The notes below the pieces were generated by a model. That model saw only the letters and a list, made by a program, of their open reading frames with translations, searched no databases and was not told the DNA's origin. A stretch of 50,374 bases of DNA. Source: Desulfobacterales bacterium. GTDB taxonomy: Bacteria > Desulfobacterota > Desulfobulbia > Desulfobulbales > BM004. The position numbers and the translations under genes are program-made. Below are positions 7,365 through 15,631 of the stretch, one piece after another (the stretch's first letter is position 1; the number at the start of each line of letters is the position of its first letter). Location: positions 1 to 50,374 of the forward strand of contig JAKITW010000011.1 in assembly GCA_021647905.1 (NCBI GenBank), read 5' to 3'.

Positions 7365-9096
7365 GGGCATAATCCCTGATCAGGCCGGTCTCCACCACTA
7401 AATCGCAGAGATTCTCATCAAGATGTTTGTCCTTGACCATAAAGCCCAGGATCCGCATGGATTCGGAGAGCCGCTTGCCCTGCTTGTAGGGCCGGTCGGC
7501 CGCGGTAAGCGCCTCAAAGATATCCGCAACCGCTATAATCCTGCCCCTGATGTCGATATCGTCCTGTTCCAGGCCCCGGGGGTAGCCGCTGCCGTCAAGT
7601 TTCTCGTGGTGCATGCCGGCATAGAGCGGCACATGGCGCAATTTCCTGGGAAAGGGCAGACTCTCCAGCATCTTGATCGTGATGGTGACGTGATTGTTGA
7701 TGATGTTCCGTTCCTTTTCAGTCAGGGTGCCGTGCCGGACCAGCAGGTTTTCCAACTCGTCACCAGTGAGCAGCGGCACCTTTTTCCCGGCCAGCCGGTA
7801 GGAGCGTTTCCCCAACTCGGCGAGCCTCTCGACACTCTCGTCACCGAGGAACTCAGCGCCGATGTTCACTGTTCTCAGAAATCGAAAATCCTCGGCCAGG
7901 GCTGCCGTCCGGGCGGCCAAATCATCCGGCGGCCGGGCAGCGGCCTCTTCCCCCAGGCGACTGCGCAGGAGACTGATCTCAACATCCCGTTCAAGGATTT
8001 CAAACTTGTGCCGGATAAGTTCGATACGGTCAAAGATTGTTTCAAGTTTGGCCGACTTATCCACCACATACTCCGGGGTGCTGATCTTGCCGACATCATG
8101 CATCCAGGCGGCCAATTTTATCTCCGCCATCTCGTCATCGCTGAAGCTGAGATCCTTATAGGTTCCGGAATCAGCCTGGTTGATCGCCGCGGCAATACTC
8201 TCGGTCAGGCCGGCCACCCGGAGAATATGGCCGGCGGTGTACGGTGATTTTTCGTCAATGGCCGAGGCAATGGACTTGACAAAGGCCTGCAACAGGTCTT
8301 CCAGGCCCTTGATCAGACGGACATTGGTGATGGCAATGGCGGCGGAGGAGGCCAGGCTGGTGATGCTTTCCTCGTCACGGGCGGCAAAGGAGACCACCTG
8401 GCCGGAGTGACGATCCCGGGCGTTGAGCAACTGCAGAACGCCGATCACCGCGTCCTCATGGTCGCGCATGGGGATGACCAGCATCGACTTGGACCGGTAG
8501 CCGGTGGTCTTGTCAAAATCCTTGGTTCCCTGAAAATCAAAGCCCTCGGCATCATAGACGTCCTTGATGTTGATCGCCTTGCCGTAGATGGCGCAGTAGG
8601 CCGAGACATTACGTTCGTTCCTGTTGCCGTTCCTGGTCACCAGCGGCACCGAGGGCCAGGTGATCCGTTCGCCGGTGCCGCCCATCCGCACATTAAGGGA
8701 GTCGTTCTGGACAATTGAAAAATCCAGGGCCTCTTCCAGTTCCCTTTTGATATACAGGGTGCCGCCGTCGGCATTGGTGAAACGGCGGGCCTCGCTGACG
8801 ATCATCTCCAGGAGACGGTCGAGATTCTTTTCCGCGGACAGGGCCTGGCCGATCTTGACCAGTTCATGGATATGGACGACCTGGCCCTCGGTGAACGACT
8901 TGATATCCGCGACCACCCCGGCCAGGAGCGCGTCGAGCCCCTGGTCCCCGGCCCGGGGATAATCCGGGCCGCCCGGCCGGGTGCAAAACGAGTTGATCCT
9001 GGCCACCACCCCGGCCAGGAGGCCGTTGATCATCGGATCATCGCTGTATACCGGTTGGCCGGTCGATGCAGTGGTTTTACCGTCTGACATATCCAT
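7288..9096 (-). CDS. GAF and HD-GYP domain cyclic-di-GMP phosphodiesterase
   Basis: 602 residues, cytoplasmic. An N-terminal segment holds two copies of a short motif (LLAGVVARINSF, LLAGVVADIKSF). A GAF sensor domain (about 80-260) follows, then an HD-GYP domain (about 270-590) with the metal-binding MHDVGKIST (His333-Asp334) and MHHEKLDGSGYPRG. HD-GYP proteins hydrolyse c-di-GMP. About 120 charged, coiled-coil-like residues are inserted between the HD pair and the following helix (about 345-470), longer than in standard HD-GYP proteins. ATG 9096, or ATG 9090 six bases later, fit the upstream GGGAAGAG. Its 3' end overlaps tlyA. Confidence 0.88.
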   Translation of the reverse strand: MDMSDGKTTASTGQPVYSDDPMINGLLAGVVARINSFCTRPGGPDYPRAGDQGLDALLAGVVADIKSFTEGQVVHIHELVKIGQALSAEKNLDRLLEMIVSEARRFTNADGGTLYIKRELEEALDFSIVQNDSLNVRMGGTGERITWPSVPLVTRNGNRNERNVSAYCAIYGKAINIKDVYDAEGFDFQGTKDFDKTTGYRSKSMLVIPMRDHEDAVIGVLQLLNARDRHSGQVVSFAARDEESITSLASSAAIAITNVRLIKGLEDLLQAFVKSIASAIDEKSPYTAGHILRVAGLTESIAAAINQADSGTYKDLSFSDDEMAEIKLAAWMHDVGKISTPEYVVDKSAKLETIFDRIELIRHKFEILERDVEISLLRSRLGEEAAARPPDDLAARTAALAEDFRFLRTVNIGAEFLGDESVERLAELGKRSYRLAGKKVPLLTGDELENLLVRHGTLTEKERNIINNHVTITIKMLESLPFPRKLRHVPLYAGMHHEKLDGSGYPRGLEQDDIDIRGRIIAVADIFEALTAADRPYKQGKRLSESMRILGFMVKDKHLDENLCDLVVETGLIRDYALRYLDEDQLDDFEWKGTHYSVRGNG

Positions 9097-9114
9097 CTCT
9101 TCCCGTTGAGCTGG

Positions 9115-9178
9115 TTTATATGAAAATCGCCGTCAAACGCCGGCCTTGCCATGCCGGAGTGACGCCTTTGATTGTTTC
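9115..9178 (+). repeat. REP-like hairpin repeat, copy E1
   Basis: Starts TTTATATGAAAATCGCC and contains a hairpin (CCGGC...GCCGG core, extended by TCAAACG/CGCCTTTGA). A related sequence lies on the opposite strand at 19250-19303 and a more distant one at 50097-50140. No flanking duplication was found. It sits between the HD-GYP start and the A2 element. Confidence 0.6.
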
Positions 9179-9227
9179 GTTGTGGCCGGATGCCGTACTT
9201 GACCTGTCCGGCGGTTATGCCTTATTG

Positions 9228-9379
9228 GTAAGCGTTCACCAGCACCTCATCTTCGCCCATTCTGGCCTGCTCGAATAGCACCAGTATGCTTCGCAGTCCC
9301 GAATGAACGAATCTAAGCCACTGGTGAACGCTTACGGGCATGAGTTTACCGTAAATCCGTACCCCCGGTGAACGGTTAC
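9228..9379 (-). mobile_element. Family A MITE-like element, copy A2 (152 bp) with 8-bp target duplication
   Basis: On the plus strand the ends are GTAAGCGTTCACCAG (9228-9242) and GGTGAACGGTTAC (9367-9379), inverted repeats that match at 12 of 13 positions. A second inward copy of the end motif, CTGGTGAACGCTTAC, lies at 9321-9335. The element is flanked by perfect 8-bp direct repeats CCTTATTG (9220-9227 and 9380-9387), the footprint of transposition. It has no coding capacity. A 5'-GTAA end with 8-bp duplication is typical of IS66-family elements. Confidence 0.92.
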
Positions 9380-9463
9380 CCTTATTGTTCCCGCGGGCCG
9401 GGATCGAGGTTGAAGCGGAAAAACAAATCCCCGGCCGGCTTGGCCCAAATACCATTTCCGGGT

Positions 9464-9492
9464 TTGACTTGCCGCCTGGATAATGCTATTTT
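9464..9492 (+). promoter_or_regulatory. Candidate promoter upstream of the SH3b gene
   Basis: TTGACT (9464-9469), 17-bp spacer, TATTTT (9487-9492). It lies downstream of A2 and about 220 bp before the start codon, so a long leader would follow. The rest of 9388-9714 holds nothing I recognise. Confidence 0.3.
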
Positions 9493-9714
9493 AGCCTCCG
9501 TTGACACAGGGATAATACACCATAAACCGAAAATATAAAATACCCTGGTCCGGTCAATCCCGTTCCCCGGCCCAGGGCCCTGATAGCTGCTCCCATGACC
9601 TGCCGCAGGCAGGACCCCGGCCGGCAACGATCGGTGAACGCGGAAAAATTACCGCGGATAACCAGGGCGGCGGCCTCCAACCCCGACAACCTCAGATTAT
9701 CCAGGGAAAACACC

Positions 9715-10197
9715 ATGAAGACACGTGGAATCCGGAAGCAAGGCGTTATCTTGTCAGCAATGCTCATCTCGTTTTTTCTTCTCTTCTCCGGGATGACCGT
9801 CCAGGCGGCCGAGTATGTCAGTATAAAAAAGGACGGGGTCAACATCCGCTCCGGACCCGGCACCAAGAACCCCGTGCTGTGGGAGGTGTTCCAGGGTTTT
9901 CCCCTAAAAGTGATGGCCAGGAAAAACGACTGGGTCCAGGTGATGGACTTTGAGGGCGACAAGGGCTGGATCTACGCCTCGCTGCTGACCAACCGGAAGA
10001 CCGTGATCGTCAAGGTCGACACCGCGAACATGCGGAGCGGGCCGGGCACCAATTTCGAGATAATCGCCACGGCCAAGAAACAGGTGGTGTTTACGCCGGT
10101 TTCCCAGAAAGGGACCTGGATCAAGGTAAACTACAAGGACGAGATCAGCGGCTGGATGCATAATTCCCTGGTCTGGCCCGCCAATCCCTTAAATTAG
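9715..10197 (+). CDS. Secreted protein with two bacterial SH3 (SH3b) domains
   Basis: 160 residues. A Sec signal peptide (hydrophobic core about 10-26, cleavage near TVQAA-EY) is followed by two SH3b repeats: about 33-92 (DGVNIRSGPGTKNPVLWEV...KGWIYASLL) and about 97-155 (DTANMRSGPGTNFEIIATA...SGWMHNSLVW). SH3b domains usually bind peptidoglycan or mediate protein contacts, so an exported cell-wall-associated role is likely, with no enzyme activity visible. ATG 9715 follows CAGGGAAAA. It appears to be a single-gene unit. Confidence 0.85.
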   Translation: MKTRGIRKQGVILSAMLISFFLLFSGMTVQAAEYVSIKKDGVNIRSGPGTKNPVLWEVFQGFPLKVMARKNDWVQVMDFEGDKGWIYASLLTNRKTVIVKVDTANMRSGPGTNFEIIATAKKQVVFTPVSQKGTWIKVNYKDEISGWMHNSLVWPANPLN

Positions 10198-10422
10198 CGT
10201 CCGTCCGGAACTGAGAACCTTGTTCAAGATCAAGGATCGCGGAGAAAACAAGCGCGGGCAGCTGGTCGATATCACTCCGGGATAATCGAAATCGTTCCCT
10301 TTGCGCATCCGAACCACAGGCAAACGCTCACGGGTTCAGGAACCTGTCTGTTTTCAAAGCACGCTTGTTGCCCAGACCTTTCCGGGCAAATGCTTTAAGC
10401 GTTTACACCAGAGGACACGGTC

Positions 10423-12093
10423 ATGACCACCATAGCCACACTGGGCCCGGCGAATTCCAACTCCTGGCAGGCGGCAAGGCAGTATGCCCCGGACGCCGGG
10501 GTCGTTGCCCTGCCCAACCTGCCCGCGGTCCTTGACGCCTTTAACAACAACCAGGTCGATCTGGCCGTCCTGCCGGTCTATAACACCCGGGAAGGGGAGA
10601 TAAAAAAATATCTCCAGGGGATGGAATCCCTGCGCCGGGGCCACTGGATCGACAACGTAATGCTGGCGATCAACCTGTCCCTGGCCGGACTTGACGGCCA
10701 GACCGGGCTGACCACCATCATCGGCCGTCGTTCGGATCTCCGCCAGGCAGAGGATTTCATTGTCCAGCGTTTTCCCGAGGCCACCCTGGTCCTGGTGGAT
10801 GACCTTGGCCCGGCGATCCGGTCGATAAAGGAGGACGGCCAGCGTGACCACGGCATCATCGGCCCGGAAGAGATACTGCTCGCCGCTGATCTCGTCCTGC
10901 TGGAACGGGAGGTGGCGCCTTATAACCAGACCCGTTTCGCGGTGATCGGCCGGGAGCCGGCCCCGGTCAGCGGATATGATGCCACGGCGATGCTCACCGA
11001 ACCGCTCAAGGACCGGGTCGGCCTGTTGTTCGACATGCTGGGCGAGTTCACCAAACGGGGAATCAACCTGATCGACCTGCGATCGGAAAACGATATCAAG
11101 TCGCAGAAACTGCAGATATACCTGGAGACCGAAGGCCACATCAAGGACAAGGCCCTTAAACAGGCGGTCCGCGAGATCGAGGAGGCCATTATCCAGGAAC
11201 CGGGGTCGGTCAAGGTGTTGGGCAGTTTTCCCCGGGTGGACATGCGCAAAAAACAGATCCGCGCCTTTGGTTTCATCGGCACCGGCGCCATGAGCAGATG
11301 GTTTGCCGATAAACTGGGACATGAGGGATACCGGACCCTGCTTGCCGGACGACACACCGAGCCGACTCCGGTGGAGATGATCCCGGAGGTGGATGTGGTG
11401 GTGATCTGCGTGCCGATCAGCGCCACTCCCGGCACTGTCAGGCAGTACGGTCCGCTGCTCAGCGCCGGTCAGGCCCTGATCATTCTGGCCGGTGAGGCGG
11501 AGAATTCCCTGAACGCCGCCCTGGCCCACACCAGTCCCGAGGTGGAGGTGATGCTGGTCCACAATCTCTGGGGCCCCCAGGTCACCTCGATCAAGGACCG
11601 GAACGCCGCCGTGGTCCGGACCAGCCGGAGCGGGGTCCTTTGCAGCGAATTCGAGGCGTTCCTCTACAAACATGGGGCGGTGATCAATCAGGACACCCCC
11701 AACCAGCACGATCTGCTCATGGGGGTGGGTCAGAAACTGCCGACCACCATCTCGGTGGCCCTGGCCATGACCCTGGCCTTGAACCGGATTGCAACCAGCG
11801 ATATCGGCACCCATTCCACCCTGACCTCGCTGTACGGGATTCTGGCCATGGCCCGGGTCCATACCCAGAACCCTCGAACCTACGCCGAAATAATGGCTGC
11901 CGGCGGAGACGGGCAGAAGATCGTCCGCAGCTTTGCCGAAAATCTGCTGCTGATAGTGGATCTGGCCGACCAGGGAAAGATTGATGAACTCTGTGAGCTG
12001 ATCGACCGGAACAACCAGTATCTGACCCAGGATTTCCTGGCCCAACAGATGCGCCAGGCCCTGGCAGTGGACGAGGTGCTGACCAAAAGGTAG
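10423..12093 (+). CDS. Prephenate dehydratase-like / ACT / prephenate dehydrogenase fusion
   Basis: 556 residues carrying both prephenate branches of Phe and Tyr synthesis. Residues 1-185 resemble prephenate dehydratase and keep the catalytic TRF (170-172), but the usual early GTFS and ENS motifs are altered (ANSNSW and NTREG). Residues about 195-272 form an ACT domain (RVGLLFDMLGEFTKRGINLI), normally the Phe sensor. Residues about 280-550 form a TyrA-type dehydrogenase with an NAD-binding FGFIGTGAMSRW and VHNLWGPQV, where the catalytic His is expected. No chorismate mutase domain is present. ATG 10423 follows AGAGGA. Whether the dehydratase half is active is uncertain. Confidence 0.8.
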   Translation: MTTIATLGPANSNSWQAARQYAPDAGVVALPNLPAVLDAFNNNQVDLAVLPVYNTREGEIKKYLQGMESLRRGHWIDNVMLAINLSLAGLDGQTGLTTIIGRRSDLRQAEDFIVQRFPEATLVLVDDLGPAIRSIKEDGQRDHGIIGPEEILLAADLVLLEREVAPYNQTRFAVIGREPAPVSGYDATAMLTEPLKDRVGLLFDMLGEFTKRGINLIDLRSENDIKSQKLQIYLETEGHIKDKALKQAVREIEEAIIQEPGSVKVLGSFPRVDMRKKQIRAFGFIGTGAMSRWFADKLGHEGYRTLLAGRHTEPTPVEMIPEVDVVVICVPISATPGTVRQYGPLLSAGQALIILAGEAENSLNAALAHTSPEVEVMLVHNLWGPQVTSIKDRNAAVVRTSRSGVLCSEFEAFLYKHGAVINQDTPNQHDLLMGVGQKLPTTISVALAMTLALNRIATSDIGTHSTLTSLYGILAMARVHTQNPRTYAEIMAAGGDGQKIVRSFAENLLLIVDLADQGKIDELCELIDRNNQYLTQDFLAQQMRQALAVDEVLTKR

Positions 12094-12294
12094 CACGGTC
12101 CCTGCATTGACTTTCAATGATTGATGATTAGCGTACCTTTTCAGGACAGGAGCCTGGCGAAGAATTACCTTTTACCCTGATCGCTTACAGGTTTACAATA
12201 ATACCGCGGAGTTACACGTCCCGTTCTACTCTACCCGAATTGAACGATAAGCACATGCCCCACTGATCTAAAACTGTTTGGAGGTTTTTTTAAT

Positions 12295-12948
12295 ATGCTT
12301 AATATCTCCCAGGCCCACCTGGATGAAACATACCACTGCCCGCACTGCAAAAAGCAGCTTACCTGTTGTAATGCACCGCCGTTTCACGTGGGCGACGGCC
12401 TGGGCTGGGGCTCCGAATTCCTCTATATCTGTTTAAACGATGACTGCTCCCTGTATGTAAACGGCTGGAAACATATCTCGGAACAGTACGCCCATGTGGG
12501 TTCATACCGCTATATGCAGCTGCCCGGAGAAAAAAGCGGCACCCCGATGATGGTGGGCAGCCCCGATGCCTACAAGGGCTGTGAGGTTGACCGCGCCGCC
12601 CTGAGACTACAGAACAAACGCTATTGCGATGAAAAAGAGGCCCTGGCAAAGCTTGACACCTGCGTCCGGGAAAAAAACATGCAGCCCGCTCTCCATCTGA
12701 TTCTGGACGAGGCCGCGGACCTGGAAGGCAGAAATCGCGCCTGCGATCTGCTCCTCGAACTGGACGATCTCGCCTGTATCGATCCCATCCGCAACCATGA
12801 GTTCCGCAACAACAAAATCGAACAGAAGATCAACATGACGATCAGTCAGCTGTTGCACAACAACTATCGCAAGGAATGTCCCCACTGCGCCGAGATCATC
12901 AAGGCCCGGGCCAAGGTCTGCATGCACTGCAACCGGGACCTCAAATAA
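12295..12948 (+). CDS. Protein of unknown function with two zinc ribbons
   Basis: 217 residues, probably cytoplasmic. The N-terminus has CPHCKKQLTCCNAPP, followed by FLYICLNDDCSLYVNGW; the Cys spacing suggests a metal-binding ribbon joined to a conserved aromatic block (about 40-75). The C-terminus (about 193-215) has a second ribbon, CPHCAEII then CMHC. The middle is helical and rich in Leu, Glu and Asp. A strong GGAGG precedes ATG 12295. I do not recognise a named family. The upstream gap 12094-12294 shows no clear feature. Confidence 0.7.
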   Translation: MLNISQAHLDETYHCPHCKKQLTCCNAPPFHVGDGLGWGSEFLYICLNDDCSLYVNGWKHISEQYAHVGSYRYMQLPGEKSGTPMMVGSPDAYKGCEVDRAALRLQNKRYCDEKEALAKLDTCVREKNMQPALHLILDEAADLEGRNRACDLLLELDDLACIDPIRNHEFRNNKIEQKINMTISQLLHNNYRKECPHCAEIIKARAKVCMHCNRDLK

Positions 12949-13018
12949 CCGCCCGGGCAGCGACTTTGCCCTTGCCAAACATCTTCCCATCTATTATACA
13001 AGGTCCCACGTTTTACAT

Positions 13019-13096
13019 GGTGAGCGTAGCTCAGCTGGTGGTAGCACCGGGTTGTGGCCTCGGCGGTCGTGGGTTCAAGTCCCATCGCTCACCCCA
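13019..13096 (+). tRNA. tRNA-His (anticodon GTG), CCA encoded
   Basis: Acceptor stem GTGAGCG (13020-13026) pairs with CGCTCAC (13086-13092). The anticodon loop TTGTGGC gives GTG, with stem CCGGG/CTCGG. The T-arm is GTGGGTTCAAGTCCCAT. The extra G(-1) expected in tRNA-His is at 13019, facing C73, and CCA is encoded at 13094-13096. The D stem has one mismatch. Confidence 0.96.
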
Positions 13097-13105
13097 TTAA
13101 ATACA

Positions 13106-13142
13106 AAAAGGGCTTCAGCTGTTATCCTGAAGCCCTTTTTCT
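13106..13142 (+). terminator. Rho-independent terminator after tRNA-His
   Basis: AAAAGGGCTTCAG, a short loop, then CTGAAGCCCTTTTT and further T residues: a strong stem flanked by A and T runs, starting about 10 bases after the tRNA. The flanking A run could let it serve both strands. Confidence 0.9.
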
Positions 13143-13220
13143 TTGCCCCCTTTGTCCCAGGCCTGAACAACCTTGGGCTTCACCGGTCCGTTGCTGCGAG
13201 CAAGTCTTGCCGAGCCCCCC

Positions 13221-13568
13221 TTAACAGGTCAGGTGGAAACACCCCCCTACCCTTTTTTGTTGCTCCCACAGGCGGTTGAAGGAATCCACGGCCCGGGCGG
13301 TGGGCTGGGCCAGCATCTCGATGCCCTTTTGAGCGAGCTGTTCGGCAAGCCCGGCAACCGGACGCAGCAGACCGCTGGCCCCGGTGCCGACAACCAGGAT
13401 TGCCACCGCCTCGGCAACGATATCCTCTATATCGTCGAGCAGCAGTTGATGTCCGGACCGGCGCCACCAGGGGGCCCGGATTCGACCGCTCGGAAAGACG
13501 ATAAGGTCCGAGTTATACTCCCTGCCCGCGACCCGCATCCGGCCGAATGAATAGGATTCGATCATCAT
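13221..13568 (-). CDS. Mth938-like (DUF498) domain protein
   Basis: 115 residues. The sequence from MMIESYSFGRMRVAG through DLIVFPSGRIRAPWWRR to ILVVGTGASGLLRP matches the Mth938/NDUFAF3-like fold seen in small bacterial proteins of unclear role (eukaryotic NDUFAF3 assists complex I assembly). The longer open frame to 13778 was rejected because its first 70 residues overlap a different, frameshifted gene in another frame. AGGGG is immediately upstream of the two Met codons (13568, 13565). Likely co-transcribed with the upstream fragments at 13669-14256. Confidence 0.75.
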   Translation of the reverse strand: MMIESYSFGRMRVAGREYNSDLIVFPSGRIRAPWWRRSGHQLLLDDIEDIVAEAVAILVVGTGASGLLRPVAGLAEQLAQKGIEMLAQPTARAVDSFNRLWEQQKRVGGCFHLTC

Positions 13569-13668
13569 CCCCTGCCCTTTCCCTCGCTTCCGGAAGGCCG
13601 TCAGCCCGGTATCTGTTCCTGCACAGGGGGCAGCCCTCTCCCCCTTAAGGCCATCCCCTTGTCCGGCA

Positions 13669-13908
13669 CTATCCCGGCCTGGACCCCTTGGCGGACATTC
13701 CAAAAAAATCTTCATCAATGGTAAACAGGCTGGCCGGGACCTCCTTGATCCCGAGCCGCTGTTCGACCAGCAGTTCAAACAGGCGGCCGCCTTTTCACCA
13801 GGATGACCTCGTTGACCGTGGATATTCCCAGCGGAGCCATGGCCAGCAGTTCGAGCCCCTGCCGGCGCTCTCGCCCTTTATCACGATATCCTCATAGCCC
13901 GCGGCCAT
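13669..13908 (-). pseudogene. Small gene broken by two frameshifts
   Basis: Starts at ATG 13908, overlapping the end of the previous gene (TAGATGG). The first frame gives MAAGYEDIVI and then loses sense. A second frame continues as RRQGLELLAMAPLGISTV and NEVILVK, and stops at TGA soon after. A third resumes as RLFELLVEQRLGIKEV and PASLFTIDEDFFGM, stopping at TAG 13669. Joined, they give a plausible protein of about 79 residues of a family I do not recognise. Either a recent pseudogene or two sequencing errors in G-rich runs. Confidence 0.6.
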
Positions 13909-14256
13909 CTATTGCACTTCATGGGTCTCGCCCGGATCAATGAAATGGCGGACTCCCTGCTCCTCTTCCATTTTTCTGATCTGATCCCGGACCTCGTCAA
14001 CAGTGACCCCCAGCGAAGCGGCCATGGCCTGGATATCGTAACAGGGCTGGCCGTCAGGGGTGTAGCGGACAGGTTTTAACTCGGGAAAATACTCGCTGGT
14101 GGCCATGGCCGAGGCCTGGGTCAGGATATCGCGCATCTCCGGCGGACCGTGGAGAATCAACCATTTTACCGCCTCGGACCAGGTCCGGCTGTCAACGGTC
14201 TCACTCCCCAGAACCGCCAGCGCCATTTCAAGGTTCCACTGTTTTTCAAATTCCAC
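13909..14256 (-). CDS. Conserved hypothetical protein, about 115 residues
   Basis: I do not recognise the family. It is hydrophilic and mostly helical, with no signal peptide or membrane segment. The C-terminal part (VRYTPDGQPCYDIQAMAASL then GVTVDEVRDQIRKMEEEQGV) resembles a small helix-turn-helix or adaptor fold, but no motif is decisive. The GTG at 14256 is preferred over TTG 14259 because GAGG then has 7-base spacing. It follows mltD by 21 bp on the same strand and its stop touches the next start, so mltD, this gene, the broken gene and the Mth938-like gene form a probable operon. Confidence 0.65.
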   Translation of the reverse strand: MEFEKQWNLEMALAVLGSETVDSRTWSEAVKWLILHGPPEMRDILTQASAMATSEYFPELKPVRYTPDGQPCYDIQAMAASLGVTVDEVRDQIRKMEEEQGVRHFIDPGETHEVQ

Positions 14257-14277
14257 CAATCAGCCTCTTCCGCATTA

Positions 14278-15375
14278 TTACTGATAGATAAACAGCCTTT
14301 CACCGGGATAGAGAAACCTGGCCTTGCTGATATCGTTCCAGGCCAGGAGCCTGGGCAGCGACACCTTGAACCGCTGGGCAATGACACTCAGGCTGTCGCC
14401 CTTTTTGACAACATAGACAATCCTTTTGTTTTCCCGCAGCCACTGGGCGAGCAGAGCGCGATAGCTGGTGTGGAACCGCTGGGCGCGGCCCTTGGGAATG
14501 GCCAGCATCCGGCGGCCGGCGGCCAGGTAGTCTCCGCGCAGTTCCGGATTCAGGTCCTTGATTTCCTTATAATACGAGCCAGCCGCCTCGGCAATGAGCC
14601 GGATCGGTATCTCCCTGGAATTGGAGATGATTACCCGGTCGACCTCGCGGGGCTGATACCGGTCCTCGGGGCGGAGGGTGAACCCGAACCGGGCCGGGTC
14701 GGAAAAGATCATTTTCACCGCAATAAGCTTGGGCAGATGGGCCTCTGTTTCCCGTGACAGATCACATTGATAGTAATCAGTAACACCCTGTTGCCTCATG
14801 GCCGCCCGCAGACGATCCTCGCCCATGTTATAGGCGGCAACCGCCAGGCTCCAGGATTGAAACTGCTGGTGAAGTTTGCGCAGATAACGGACCGCGGCCC
14901 GGGTGGAGGTATAAATATTGCGCCGTTCATCGATTTTCCCGGAAATCGTCAACCCGTATCGACGGCCGGTGGCAGCGATAAACTGCCAGAAACCCACCGC
15001 CCCCTTGCTCGATCCGGCATGGGGTCGAAGTCCGCTTTCAACAATCGCCACATACTTGAGATCATCGGGCATTCCGTTCTGCCGGAGGATCTTTTCAATT
15101 ACCGGGAAATAACGGTGGCTGCGCTTCAACCACAACAAAACCTGGGGCCGGTCCCAGGCAAGGAGGAGTAACTGCTTCTCCAGTCGTTCCCGGATGTCAA
15201 TATTGTCCAGGGGCACCTGTTCTCCGCAGAACTCAAGGGGTTCCTTCAGGATCGTTGCAGCCAACAGGGGATCAGGCTCAGATCCAGACCCAGCGCCCAG
15301 AGCGTGGTCCGCAGTCACTACCAGACTGAGGAACAAGACGGTCAAGAGGATTCCTTGCTGCAAAACCCGCATCAT
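14278..15375 (-). CDS. mltD: Membrane-bound lytic murein transglycosylase D-like, SLT plus LysM
   Basis: 365 residues. Cleaves peptidoglycan glycan strands to form 1,6-anhydro-muropeptides, acting in the periplasm. A signal peptide (about 1-27) is followed by an SLT goose-lysozyme-type domain (about 85-215) with the catalytic Glu in YVAIVESGLRP, then GAVGFWQF and VAAYNMGEDRLR. The C-terminal LysM domain (about 318-365) reads VKKGDSLSVIAQRFKVSLPR and binds peptidoglycan. It has one LysM, whereas E. coli MltD has more. The AmpG-like permease at 5103-6347 could import the products. Confidence 0.92.
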   Translation of the reverse strand: MMRVLQQGILLTVLFLSLVVTADHALGAGSGSEPDPLLAATILKEPLEFCGEQVPLDNIDIRERLEKQLLLLAWDRPQVLLWLKRSHRYFPVIEKILRQNGMPDDLKYVAIVESGLRPHAGSSKGAVGFWQFIAATGRRYGLTISGKIDERRNIYTSTRAAVRYLRKLHQQFQSWSLAVAAYNMGEDRLRAAMRQQGVTDYYQCDLSRETEAHLPKLIAVKMIFSDPARFGFTLRPEDRYQPREVDRVIISNSREIPIRLIAEAAGSYYKEIKDLNPELRGDYLAAGRRMLAIPKGRAQRFHTSYRALLAQWLRENKRIVYVVKKGDSLSVIAQRFKVSLPRLLAWNDISKARFLYPGERLFIYQ

Positions 15376-15580
15376 TGGTCTCCTTAAACCTCACGGCGGA
15401 CGAATCCGCTCGAAGGACAGTGACACTCGATCTTTACTATAATATAAGGAAATCCTTTACCCGGAAGTAATTTTCCCCAACAACCCATCAATGTCAACTT
15501 GACACCTGCCAAAATAGTAAAGCTCCTCGCCGCAAGCTGCAAGGAATCTTTGTTTATGGTGCTTGCCGGCAAATCGAAAA

Positions 15581-15607
15581 AAAAAGCGCGAACCATTCGG
15601 TTCGCGC
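15581..15607 (-). terminator. Terminator of the HD-GYP/cyclase operon
   Basis: On the minus strand the stem GCGCGAACC...GGTTCGCGC (15586-15607) is followed by a run of nine T residues. It lies about 25 bp after the stop of the PAS/HD-GYP gene. The remaining gap to mltD (15376-15580) shows no other feature. Confidence 0.88.
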
Positions 15608-15631
15608 CCTCTGTCTTTGTTCGGAAGGAGT

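Noticed and set aside
10198-10422. Possible gene remnant (FKIKDRGENKRGQLVDITPG)
   Set aside because: Short, no start signal, and the frame is not maintained; could be chance in GC-rich DNA.
10354-12117. 587-residue open frame opposite the PheA-TyrA fusion
   Set aside because: His/Gln/Gly-rich antisense shadow, no domain, overlaps a clear enzyme gene.
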